A stretch of 64,000 bases of DNA from Anthonomus grandis grandis (lineage: Eukaryota > Arthropoda > Insecta > Coleoptera > Curculionidae): NCBI RefSeq assembly GCF_022605725.1, contig NC_065549.1, positions 40,439,690-40,503,689 of the forward strand, read 5' to 3'. The translations under genes and the position numbers were made by a program. Within the stretch, counting starts at the first letter, position 1. Every line of letters starts with the position of its first letter. The notes below the pieces were generated by a model, which was given only the letters and a program-made list of their open reading frames with translations, was not told the DNA's origin and did not search any database. This document shows, piece after piece, positions 1 through 9,124 of the stretch.

Positions 1-240
1 ATAGTAATGAGATAGGATGATAGTTCTGTTCAATATCTCTATCCCCTTTTTTATGAATGAGGTTAATATAGCTGTGCTTTAATTTTGTAGGAAAATGACC
101 TGTTACAAAGGATACATTTATTATATATCCCAACGATTTTGCAATTTTGTGAGCTGTCTAGGAATTTAATCGTTACCTATGGTTTATTTGTTTTTAAGAA
201 TTTTTATTATTTTAACAACTTCAGCTGAATCAATTAAAGA
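1..240 (-). pseudogene. RT fragment of a non-LTR retrotransposon
   Basis: Read on the minus strand, this edge of the window gives GHFPTKLKHSYI, then NLIHKKGD and NYHPISLL. That is the order of the N-terminal RT signature of CR1/Jockey-type non-LTR elements (P..LK.A.V.PI.KKGD...NYRPISLL). Upstream codons (LIDSAEVVKIIKILKNK) fit the preceding helix but contain stops around 160-190. The conserved R of YRPIS is H here. The remainder of the RT lies outside the window, so the copy is cut by the window edge and is already dead. Confidence 0.75.
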
Positions 241-1280
241 ATACTAACATTGCACCTCAATATCATCTTAGTGTTAGCACTCTTATGACCTAAATAACTA
301 TTTTATGCGGAGAAGGTCATACTTAGTTTTTCCAAGTTATTGATGAGACCTTCTGCATATTTCAGATTTTAACCATTTTATCTATAAAAATATTTTCAAC
401 TACTAATTATAATTTGTAAGCCTTCTGTTTAACCTTAATATACACATTGAATGAGCAAATGTAATATATTATTGAAGTACATGTAACAGTTAAGACAAAG
501 TGAACTTTATTTGCCAAGTATAATGGAAATGTTGACGGCAACGAATAACGCCCGAGAAAATACTGCTGAATAACCATTAAATGTCAAGAGCTACATAATA
601 AAAACGGTTTTCTTTACAGCTCTCGCAAGCGATAAAGAAAGAAAAGAGCAGTAAGGAATTAAAAAGAGCGTGATTGGAGCGAAAATAATAAAAAAAAGGA
701 TCGAAATCGGGAGCAAAAGGGCGCGTCTTAAATTTAAACTAGATGAACGAGAGGGAAAATTATCATAGGGAAATCTTTAAAATATTGTTTAAATAGTCAA
801 ATATAGTGATTCTTTTTTTTAAATAGGTGTTTCATTTATTGGATATTAAATTATTCATTTATATAAAGTTACCTTTTTAATAGGCAAATATTGCACTCCT
901 AATTTTGAAGAATTACGAACTTTGATAAAGATAATCTAAACAGGGGCTAAAAAGAGACTCCAAATGAGGAAATAGGAAAAAACTAGCTATTTATATAGGA
1001 ATTAGTAATCTTTTAACATTTTAATTTGTTTTCTATTAATGTTCCATTGGCTTTCTTTTAAGTAAAGAAAGCAACATATTTGTGGTAGAATTTAGTTTAA
1101 GGTATTTCGTAAATATACATAAATATTCAAGCCTTTCAATATATCATGAAAAATATATTGATTTGATTGTTACTATAAAAAGCACACCGAGAAACTAGCC
1201 ACTTTCACAAAGTGATGAAAATATTTTGATTAGTCATTTTGAATTAATATAAATAGATAATTATCTATGTATATAGATTG
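241..1280. other. AT-rich DNA, no gene seen
   Basis: I find no convincing coding sequence. Positions about 530-730 are richer in G and C than their surroundings and look like unique sequence, so they could be a conserved noncoding element. That is inference from composition only. Confidence 0.4.
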
Positions 1281-1497
1281 TATATACAGTGCTTTTCTTT
1301 GAAGTCCCCCCCCCCATTTATTTTTTGAACGGGTCAAAAAAAATTTTTGAAACTTGGCATAAGTAAATTGGTCTATAGATACTATTTTTCACTGTAAACT
1401 AGGTAGTTGTAAATTCCAAGATGGCGGCTGGGCGACATCTTGAGAAAAAGTTTTAAATAGAAAGGGGGGTCGTGTGGTACCTCATTTTAAAGGTCTC
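1281..1497. repeat. Diverged outer module of the palindromic repeat
   Basis: This stretch begins after a C-run (about 1308-1315) and contains AAGATGGCGGC and then TTTTAAATAGAAAGG...GTACCTCATTTTAAAGG. The same order of motifs recurs about 272 bp later inside the left palindrome arm (GCGCCATCTTGA, ATTAAATAGAAA, GTTACCTCATTTAAAAGG near 1693-1760). The arm therefore appears to be built from an old, diverged tandem unit. This outer module has no counterpart beyond the right arm. Confidence 0.55.
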
Positions 1498-2494
1498 AAT
1501 GAGTACTTTATAACCCTGAAATATTAGACCCATATCTTAACTCGTTTCAAAATGGCGGCCTAATAAAAAAGTATTTTTTTTTATTTTAACGTTTTACATT
1601 TTTATGATTTTTGAATAGGTAAAAATCAGTGTACGAAAATAAATGCGTCACTATTTTATTTTGACATAAAAACGACAGTTCTAAATGTCAAAATAACACA
1701 TAAGCGCCATCTTGAATAAATGCATTAAATAGAAATCTTGTGTTACCTCATTTAAAAGGTTTTATTGAGTACTTTTAATATTTATTACATGGACTCGGTG
1801 GACTCCGTTTTGACCTGTCTAAAAGTAACAGCCAAAAAAATACACTGTTGCGATTTTATTAACGTTTTTAATAATAATATACAAATAATTTATAATTTTT
1901 GAATTTTGGATTTAAAGATTAACTTTTTGGTTTCCAAAGACTTACTGAACCGCCCTCGTATGTCACATTTCACATTTCACGTTTGGAATGTCTAAATAAT
2001 GTTCAATAACCTTTAACGTGAAATGTGACATACGAGGGCGGTTCAGTAAGTCTTTAGAAACCAAAAAGTTAATCTTTAAATCCAAAATTCAAAAATTATA
2101 AATTATTTGTATATTATTATTAAAAACGTTAATAAAATCGCAACAGTGTATTTTTTTGGCTGTTACTTTTAGACAGGTCAAAACGGAGTCCACCGAGTCC
2201 ATGTAATAAATATTAAAAGTACTCAATAAAACCTTTTAAATGAGGTAACACAAGATTTCTATTTAATGCATTTATTTCAAGATGGCGCTTATGTGTTATT
2301 TTGACATTTAGAACTGTCGTTTTTATGTCAAAATAAAATAGTGATGCATTTATTTTCGTACACTGATTTTTACCTATTCAAAAATCATAAAAATGTAAAA
2401 CGTTAAAATTAAAAAAAATACTTTTTTATTAGGCCGCCATTTTGAAACGAGTTAAGATATGGGTCTAATATTTCAGGGTTATAAAGTACTCATT
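1498..2494. repeat. Giant near-perfect palindrome (inverted repeat)
   Basis: Left arm 1498-1983 and right arm 2015-2494 are reverse complements, with a spacer of about 31 bp. Differences I can see by eye are few: a 7-bp duplication (CACATTT) near 1964-1977 in the left arm, a one-base indel near 2277, point differences near 1648 and 1936, and a T-run length change near 1572-1582. This implies roughly 99 percent arm identity. The sequence contains ATGGCGGC and ATGGCGC motifs and no long ORF. A transcript across it would fold into a long double-stranded hairpin. It may be a foldback element or a recent inverted duplication of a satellite-like unit. Confidence 0.9.
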
Positions 2495-3209
2495 AAAATT
2501 TAAAAAAAAATACATAAATATTTTCAATAACCCTAAAACTTGAATTAAGAAAAAATAGCTATAGGTAGTACATATATTTATTTTTTTTATAGTAAGGTAA
2601 GCACTATACTTTAGTAACTAGACTATAGACTATACTTTTAGAGTAAGTATAGTCTAAAGATATGTGATATTAGTAATTACATTTAGAATTAAAACACAAT
2701 TTGTGAATCCGTTTAAGCAAATTACATGCGTACATTTATATATACTAATATTTAAAGTGATATTAATATATAACACAAGTAAAATTTAAGCAACCAAATA
2801 AAAAAAATGCAAACAATTTTTAAAATTAAAGGCAATTAATCTAGTGAATATTACCATGGTTTTGTAATGTGCGTATGTATGACTAAGACTTTCCTATTAT
2901 GGTTTGGTTTAAAGGTAAATGCTAGCACTAATATTTTTGCATAAAGTTGTGACCCATGCCATAAATAAATAATTTCTTATATTAAGCAGCTGTTAAATAT
3001 TAAAATTGTTTTTCATACATAATCTTGAAAATTGGCTTTTGTATGTCGTCTTATTTAAAAAGTGCAGTTTTGTAGCGATTAACTCATCTCAGAATGCCAT
3101 AGTTAACGTAAAACATCATCTTAAAATAGTATAAATTCCAGGGACTCAACGAGATCAGAACATAATACTTTTAACTGGGAAATCTTTAGTATTAAATTTA
3201 TAAATCAAA
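2495..3209. other. AT-rich DNA, no gene seen
   Basis: I find no coding signal. A small perfect stem (AGACTATACTT at 2627-2637 pairing with 2645-2655) is the only structure noted. The 5' boundary of the retrotransposon that follows is not sharply visible. Confidence 0.4.
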
Positions 3210-3444
3210 AAGTCTTGCAGTAGCAGTCGAGGCAAGCGGACGTAGAAAACACGCGCTCCCTTAATAAGCCTGTGCGAGTGTTTTATGGTTAACAGATTTT
3301 TGTAGAAAATCTAAGTATTGACCACTCTTAATGGGTAAGTGATTTGCTATCACTTTCCTCATACATATTCAAACCAAATTACGTGGTTTATTTATTTGCC
3401 TAAATAAATGTTCTAACAATATTCTAATTCACACACATTGGGCG

Positions 3445-4545
3445 ATGTCCTTGAGTGGTTTCTGCAACTTGGCGGCGGGCTCGTCTCGAAACAAGCCGCA
3501 TCTAGGCTGCGCAGGTCCCTGTCAGCGACGGTACCATGCTGAATGCATGCGAATACCGGGTGACGCTATAAATCTTATAACTGCGGTTCCCGGAATGAGT
3601 TGGCGTTGTCCATCTTGCCGCCACTTTCCACTGGATAGTAATAAAAATACCATCAGAGTGTCCATGCAGACTGATATCTCCTCATTCAAAGAATCCGTCT
3701 TGCAGATTGTTGAAGATAAACTTACCATTCTTCAATCCACCGAAACTCAACCAAAAGTCACGTACGCCGACGCGCTAAGCAACCAAAAGAGGAAGCTTAT
3801 CATAAAACCCAAAAATGCCGAACAACATAACAGTCATACGAAGACGGATATTTTAAATCGCATCAAGCCATCCGATGAAAATATTACCTTCAGTCATGTT
3901 AAGCACATTTCGAATGGTGGTCTTCTTGTTATGATTGAAGCGAATAGTGCAGACAAAATGAAAACCTTGGCCAATCAGAAACTCGCTGAAGAATATGAGA
4001 TTCGTGAAATTAAAGCGACTATGCCATTAGTACGATTGGTCGGTCTATCTGAAGATTACTCTAAGGACGTTCTTGAAAATCATTTAAAATCTCAAAATAA
4101 GTTTATTTTTAATAATACATCTAGGATGAGCGTTCTTAAAATATGGCCTACTAGAAAAAATGCAATTATCTTTCAGGCTGTTCTGCAGTTGGATAATGTA
4201 AAGCGGTTGATAGATCTTAAAAAAATCGTTGTAGGTCTCGACAATTGCATTATTTATGATTCAACATCAATAATACGCTGTTTTAAATATAACACTTTTG
4301 GTCATTTTGTGAAATTTTGCAGGGGTGATACAGTTTGTCCACTTTGCGCAGGGGCACATGAACTTAAAGCTTGTTCTGTCGCAGCGATCGATAGTAATTA
4401 CAAATGTAATAATTGCGTTTCCTTAAAAAATAAATATAAATTAAATATTGCAGTTAATCATGAAGTGTGGAATTATTCTACCTGCTACGCATTCAAACAA
4501 GCCAATGCGAAATATAAATCGGATGTGTTTGGGGGCACCCTGTAG
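3445..4545 (+). CDS. ORF1, gag-like protein with PHD-like finger and zinc knuckles
   Basis: This 366-residue frame would encode the RNA-binding ORF1 protein that packages retrotransposon RNA. Residues 7-58 form a PHD-like finger: C7, C22, C26, H31, C34, W53, C55, C58. The usual partner of C7 (C-x2-C) is missing. The C-terminus carries gag-type knuckles: C279-x2-Y282-x4-H287-x4-C292, where Y replaces the second Cys; C298-x2-C301-x3-H305-x4-C310, complete; then C321-x2-C324. The middle is lysine-rich and unassigned. The stop is a TAG, and the same frame stays open after it into the endonuclease (4546-4959). The ATG at 3445 lies just before the finger, and I chose it because the preceding leader is AT-rich and noncoding. 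Confidence 0.8.
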   Translation: MSLSGFCNLAAGSSRNKPHLGCAGPCQRRYHAECMRIPGDAINLITAVPGMSWRCPSCRHFPLDSNKNTIRVSMQTDISSFKESVLQIVEDKLTILQSTETQPKVTYADALSNQKRKLIIKPKNAEQHNSHTKTDILNRIKPSDENITFSHVKHISNGGLLVMIEANSADKMKTLANQKLAEEYEIREIKATMPLVRLVGLSEDYSKDVLENHLKSQNKFIFNNTSRMSVLKIWPTRKNAIIFQAVLQLDNVKRLIDLKKIVVGLDNCIIYDSTSIIRCFKYNTFGHFVKFCRGDTVCPLCAGAHELKACSVAAIDSNYKCNNCVSLKNKYKLNIAVNHEVWNYSTCYAFKQANAKYKSDVFGGTL

Positions 4546-4959
4546 CAATTACCGAGGACGGACATCGCGGCCTCCTCCTCTCGCAACACTCGTGAGCGTC
4601 ATCGGCTGCAGTCGGTTGAGGAATCACAGAGCGAATGTACCAGTACCACCGACCTTCGTATATTCTATCAGAATGCCAGGGGACATCGTTCAAAAACTAA
4701 GTTGTTTTTTAACGCGGTTGTATCAACGGACTTCGATGTTATTGCGATATCGGAGTCTTGGCTGAATGATGGCATTTTTTCGTCAGAACTATTTCCAAAT
4801 GAATATTCGGTATACCGCTGTGATCGTAACTATGCAGAGATGAGAGAGAAGAGGGGTGGCGGTGTTATTTTAGCCATGAAGCAAACATTTTCGGTCATTA
4901 ACTTAAATTTAAAGCTACCTCAAAATCTTATTAATATGGTCAAGATTGTAGGAACTTAG
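4546..4959 (+). pseudogene. EN N-terminal part of ORF2
   Basis: The frame of ORF1 continues open for about 138 codons after its TAG. A Ser/Thr/Arg-rich linker is followed by IFYQNARGHRSK (about 4660-4695), matching the YxNARGLRSK start of the exonuclease-endonuclease-phosphatase domain. DFDVIAISESWL (about 4731-4766) matches its second motif, with the catalytic E of SESWL. RGGGVILAMK follows. The protein ends at a TAG at 4957-4959, before the central catalytic motifs. No in-frame Met lies between the ORF1 stop and the EN start, so this part may originally have been translated as a fusion or by another mechanism (inference). Confidence 0.75.
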
Positions 4960-4976
4960 TTGGGTTGGGTTGGGTT
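4960..4976 (+). repeat. Short (TTGGG)3 tract
   Basis: Three TTGGG units sit exactly at the break in the endonuclease, and another TTGGG follows near 4982. TTGGG is close to the insect telomere repeat TTAGG. At this length it may be filler DNA from break repair, or chance. Confidence 0.5.
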
Positions 4977-5086
4977 CTAACTTGGGTTTTCTGTCTTGTT
5001 TATTATATATACCGCCCGGACTCAACTCCCAGGTATATGAAGATATTTTTGAATACTTATCTACTTTAACCTATTTATATAATTAA

Positions 5087-5929
5087 AGAGTACTTGTTTT
5101 GGGTGACTTTAATATCCCCGAGTTTACTTCTTATTCAATTAATTCTGCCTCATCCAGTAGACTAAGTCAGTTTATTCACCTCTTGGAATTTTTCGACTGG
5201 CATCAAATTAATTCTATTAGGAATTCTCAAGGTAGGATATTGGATCTTGTCATCTCGTCTGATTCTGAGCTTTGCACAGTGGAGGGTTGCTCTGATTCTT
5301 TGGTGGAGGAGGAAGCAGTTCATCCATCTTTACTCATAAGAATTAATGACGTCAAGAGTAAGAAATGTAATACTTATGAAAATATTTTCTATAATTTTAA
5401 GAGAGCTGATCTTAGAGTTTTATATGATAGCTTCCTCCGAATTGATTGGAGTGATTTGGGAGTCGCTGGGGATGTCAATAATGCCCTGAAGCTCTTTTAT
5501 CAAAAAATTTATTCCTGTCTTAATGAGCTTGTTCCAAAAACTGTAAAACGAACACGAACCTATCCGCCATGGTTTACCGCAGAGATAATGAAATCCCTAA
5601 AAGAAAAACATAACAAGTGGAAAAAATTTAAACGTTTTGGTCATCTTCAAGATTTAGCCAGATTTAAAGAATTACATTCTAAGATTAAAAGAGATATTGA
5701 TCTGTCTTATAAGCAATATTGTAGAGGGCTTGAAGATGAGTTAAAATTAAAACCTCATAATTTTTGGAAGTTAATTCAGAACTCAAAAGAAAATAGCTCG
5801 TTACCACAATCTATGTTTGATCAGAGAAGAGAGCTGTTAAGTACTCTCAGGGTATTGCCAATGCATTTGCCAATTACTTCCAGAGTTCTTACACTACTAG
5901 TGAATCGCCGCAAAATAATGTTGATATAA
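5087..5929 (+). pseudogene. EN C-terminal part and EN-RT linker of ORF2
   Basis: VLVLGDFNIPEF (about 5090-5125) is the GDFN motif of the endonuclease, followed by GRILDLVISSD (about 5231-5263), matching the RxLDLVxxS motif, and then VEEEAVHPSLLIRI in place of the usual SDH region (the SDHxxL His is not clear). The linker has the usual FYNFKRADLRVLYDSFLRIDW, then YPPWFTAEIMKSLKEKHNKWKKFKR before the RT. The region between 4960 and 5086, which should hold the middle of the EN, is missing or unrecognisable. The frame ends at 5929 after a shift near 5845; the neighbouring frame carries the true continuation. Confidence 0.75.
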
Positions 5930-7485
5930 CTCAAAAGCCTTATGTACAGTCCATAATTTTGTCTGATTTCACTGAAAATGATGTTTTACTGGCCTTAAAG
6001 ACTATCAAGCCAAAATCAATAGTTGGCCCTGATAAAATACCAGCTTTTCTCTTATATGATTGTGCTTGTATTTTTGCTAAACCGTTAACAGTTCTCTTTA
6101 ATCTGGCTCTAAAACAAGAATGTTTCCCGAACCTCTGGAAGTCATCAAAGATAATTCCAGTACACAAAAAAAATGATAAAAATCTCATCGAGAACTATCG
6201 GCCAATTACAATAATCAACAACTTTTCTGAATGTTTTGAACGTGTTCTTCATTCGGCCTTATTTCCTTCAATGAGGGGTCTTATAGATCATCGTCAACAT
6301 GGATTTATGAAAGGTAGATCTACCACCACAAACTTAGTTTGTCTTACAAAACATATATCTGAATCAGTAAATGTCAGGTCACAGGTTGACGTTATTTATA
6401 CAGACTTCTCGAAGGCTTTTGACCGTCCGGATCATGGTATTCTTCTAAATAATCTTGACCAAAACTACGGTTTTTCTTCTCACCTAATACACTTTTTTAG
6501 CTCTTATCTTACGGGTCGTCTTCAGCACGTGGAATGTTATGGCCGTAGTTCGGCTCAGATAGTTGCAACGTCTGGAATTCCACAGGGCTCCATATTGGGG
6601 CCGCTCTTCTTCAACACATTTATTAATAGTATATCGGAACAGCTCACTGTAAATAGTTTGTTATATGCGGATGATACAAAATTGTATTATGGCATCAATA
6701 GTATCTTAGATTGTATGGAATTGCAAAATAATATTAATCTCCTCAATGCATGGTGCAAAAATAACAAACTTCCTCTTAATGCTGCCAAGTGTAAAGTTGT
6801 TTCTTACTCTTTGAAGAAAAACCTGATTATGTATGACTATACTATGGACAGTGAGACTGTCCCGAGATCAACGGAGTCCAAGGATTTGGGGGTGACATTC
6901 GACAGCACTCTTTCCTTTCAGCCACACATTCAGGACATTGTTAATCGGAGCTACAGAATGCTGGGTTTTGTCATTAGGAACGCACATAGTTTTAATAATA
7001 TCTTTAGTCTTAAAATTTTGTATTTTTCTTATGTGAGATCAATACTGGAATATGCTTCTTCTGTGTGGTCACCATTTTATATGAATCATATACATGAACT
7101 AGAAAATGTTCAGCGTAAATTCTTAAAGTTCCTTTTATATAAATGTGACGGAGTGTACCCAGAAATTGGTTTTTCACATCAACGCCTACTAGAAAGGTAC
7201 TCCTTTAGTAGTCTTGAGGAGGGGCGAAAATCTGCTGATCTGAAATTTTTATTTAAACTTCTTATTAATAAAATTGATTCGCCAGACTTATTACGACATG
7301 TAAATCTTCATGTGCCCCGCATATCATCTAGAAATTCTGACACATTTTACCTATCTAGACCTAAAACGAATATTTGTAAATATTCTCCAATGCGTAGAGC
7401 ATGTGGCACTTTTAATTCTGTTCAGGATCAATGTGACATATTCAACTGCAGTTTGTCCGAGATTAAAAGAGTGCGTTTTTCCTAG
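5846..7485 (+). CDS. Reverse transcriptase part of ORF2
   Basis: The frame is open from about 5846, reading GIANAFANYFQSSY, the usual end of the linker; an ATG for 508 residues lies at 5959. The RT motifs are in order: NYRPITIINNFSECFERV, HGFMKGRSTTTNL, YTDFSKAFDRPDH with the first catalytic Asp, SGIPQGSILGPLFF, and LLYADDTKLYYG with the catalytic YADD pair. Then come DLGVTFDSTLSF (thumb) and the C-terminal YVRSILEYASSVWSP and YSPMRRACGTFNS regions. No RNase H follows. The RT itself looks intact, but it lacks an in-frame endonuclease, so it is probably nonfunctional in cis. Confidence 0.9.
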
Positions 7486-7708
7486 ATAGTAGACATAAAC
7501 AAAATTATTTTTTATTCAAGTATTGTATAATATTGTATTTTTTTCCCCCACTCAATAATTGGAAGTTTTTCTGTGGAGTGGTGTAATTAAAATAAAATAA
7601 AATAAATAAAATAAATAAAATAAATAAAATAAATAAAATAAATAAAATAAATAAAATAAATAAAATAAATAAAATAAATAAAATATAATAAATAAATAAA
7701 TAAAAATA
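7486..7708 (+). repeat. 3' UTR and 9-bp tandem tail of the non-LTR element
   Basis: After the RT stop, about 100 bp of T-rich UTR leads into a tandem array of the unit AAATAAAAT from about 7586 to 7680, which then decays into (AAAT)n by about 7708. Short-unit 3' tails in place of poly(A) are known for several CR1/Jockey-group elements. A long minus-strand frame through this tract (FILFILFIL) is only the translation of the microsatellite. Confidence 0.85.
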
Positions 7709-8640
7709 AATTAAACTTCTTATCTTTTGTGTTGGCAATGATCCCATTTTTGATTTGGCTCCGAAATACTTTAAGTGGTCAATGCCAAATAATTATATAT
7801 CTATGTTGTTGTTAGTTATCATGTTACCTTCATTAGATTAAAGGACTTACTACCAAACCAGTTATAAAAAGTAGAACTTTCCATTAAAAAAATGTTTTAC
7901 AATTTCTCCAACTGTATTATACTATTTAAAGAAACACCCTCTAAAAATTACAATTTGATACATTTGTCAGAGTTTCGGACATGGCTATATAAATATAACA
8001 GGCTTCCTCAGTTTAAAATATATTATTATATCAGTAAACGTTAATTTTTTCGAAAATCAAAATAAGAAAAGTATTTAGTGTGAAAATACAACAATATAAG
8101 AAATTCGATTTAAAATAACCCATAATTGAAAATGAGTGAACCGCTTTTTTGATTTAAGTGTTTCGAATTTTTAGCCTGATTAATTGATGGTTTAGAGTAT
8201 TGAACTACCTGTATTATGTATCTATTTGTACCTATCCTGCATCTTTATAAGCTGTCAAAACAAAAAAAAATTTGACTCATAATAGCTATAAGAATGCATA
8301 ACCTAAATGGATAGGAAATACATTTTTTTTAAATTTGTATAAAACAAACTTTTGATTATTTTTTTGAAGGGTTTTAAATCGTATAATATTTTTGAAAACC
8401 TTTAGATACCTAAATATTACTATTAATTAAACAATAGGTGCTTACACAAGTCGGTAAAAGTACATAATTTTTTAAAAATATAACACTTGTTTTAACAGAT
8501 TTTTAATTATAAAATGTTCGCAATAAAAAATTAAAAATAATAAGATGCAAATTCATTGTAAAAAAATCAAAAAAGTTTAAACGTTTAATTTTGCAGTAGG
8601 CATTTAAAACTTTTTCAAAATTATCACACGAATTAAAATT
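7709..8640. other. AT-rich DNA, probably partly 3' UTR of the next (minus) element
   Basis: I see no coding sequence. The part nearest 8640 lies just downstream of the stop region of the minus-strand RT remnant and contains AATAAAAAATT on the plus strand, so it may include that element's 3' UTR. Confidence 0.35.
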
Positions 8641-8872
8641 TAAGTCGAGTTATTCCTGAATTAAATGAAATAATTTTATAATTAGACATCTTTTTAATAA
8701 ATTCATTTTCTTCAAATTTACGAATGTGCTCTGGTAATTTATTAAAAATATTAATTCCATAATACTCACTTCACTGCCATTCCTAGATCTATTGACTCAA
8801 TGACTTTATCAAAAGAGAACAACACAAAGTCTCGGTCTCAAAAAATATGATTAATTAATTATAGGTAAAGTG

Positions 8873-8908
8873 GTCACACGTGTTGCGCTCCTAAGAGCAT
8901 CATCAGAC
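8873..8908 (-). ncRNA. Hammerhead-ribozyme-like motif, left arm (degenerate)
   Basis: The minus strand reads CTGATGA, then a stem-loop GCTC-TTAG-GAGC, then GCAAC, then ACGTGTGAC. The hammerhead core is CUGAUGA, stem II, GAAA, a short stem III, then the cleavage site. Here the first box and stem II are intact; the second box is GCAAC instead of GAAAC, and the cleavage triplet is not a clear GTC. Hammerheads with very short stem III are known from Penelope-like elements and retrozymes. This copy is probably inactive. Confidence 0.6.
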
Positions 8909-8949
8909 TTTAAATAGGTTAAAACACGACCAACTAATAAGTAAGATGG

Positions 8950-9027
8950 AACTATCGGGATTCGAACCTAAAACCTCACAGTAAAACTGTTATGATTCAC
9001 TGCGTTGACTGTTAGGTCACCACCGAG
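8950..9027 (-). other. tRNA-like Pol III promoter unit
   Basis: On the minus strand, TGACCTAACAGTCAACGC near 9000-9020 resembles a degenerate A box. TAGGTTCGAATCCCG near 8956-8971 contains a perfect B box (GGTTCGANNCC). The interval between them is tRNA-sized and includes a possible anticodon stem (ACAGT-TTT-ACTGT). It looks like a tRNA-derived SINE head rather than a functional tRNA: the acceptor stem is not complementary and the anticodon loop is too short. Confidence 0.6.
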
Positions 9028-9098
9028 AAAAAAAAGGAAGGGCACTAGATAATATGATCCAAAATTCCGACTTAAAATTACACAAAAAATTAAATTAT

Positions 9099-9124
9099 AT
9101 GCTTCTAGGAGCCAAACACGTGTC
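9099..9124 (+). ncRNA. Hammerhead-ribozyme-like motif, right arm (half lost)
   Basis: The plus strand reads GCTTCTAGGAGC (stem II), CAAAC (for GAAAC) and ACGTGTC, ending in the GTC expected at a hammerhead cleavage site. The CUGAUGA box that should precede stem II is absent. It points outward, opposite to the left-arm copy, so each arm keeps a different half of the core. Confidence 0.5.

Larger units (their letters stand above)
3210..7708 (+). mobile_element. CR1/Jockey-like non-LTR retrotransposon, long but defective
   Basis: The order is a GC-richer leader (about 3210-3444), a gag-like ORF1, an apurinic-type endonuclease (EN) region, an RT frame, a short 3' UTR and an A-rich tandem tail, all on the plus strand. 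There is no RNase H domain after the RT, which fits the CR1/Jockey group rather than I or R1. The EN is broken by an apparent internal deletion near 4960-5085, and the linker has a frameshift near 5845, so this copy cannot make a normal ORF2 protein. I could not identify a target-site duplication. The 5' end is approximate. Confidence 0.85.

Noticed and set aside
5940..6188. Minus-strand frame opposite the RT
   Set aside because: Shadow of the RT coding strand; its motifs are clear on the plus strand.
7505..7747. 80-codon minus-strand frame (FILFILFIL repeats)
   Set aside because: It is the translation of the 9-bp A/T tandem tail of the retrotransposon, not a gene.
8950..9027. Functional tRNA gene
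   Set aside because: Box B is perfect, but the acceptor stem does not pair and the anticodon loop is too short.
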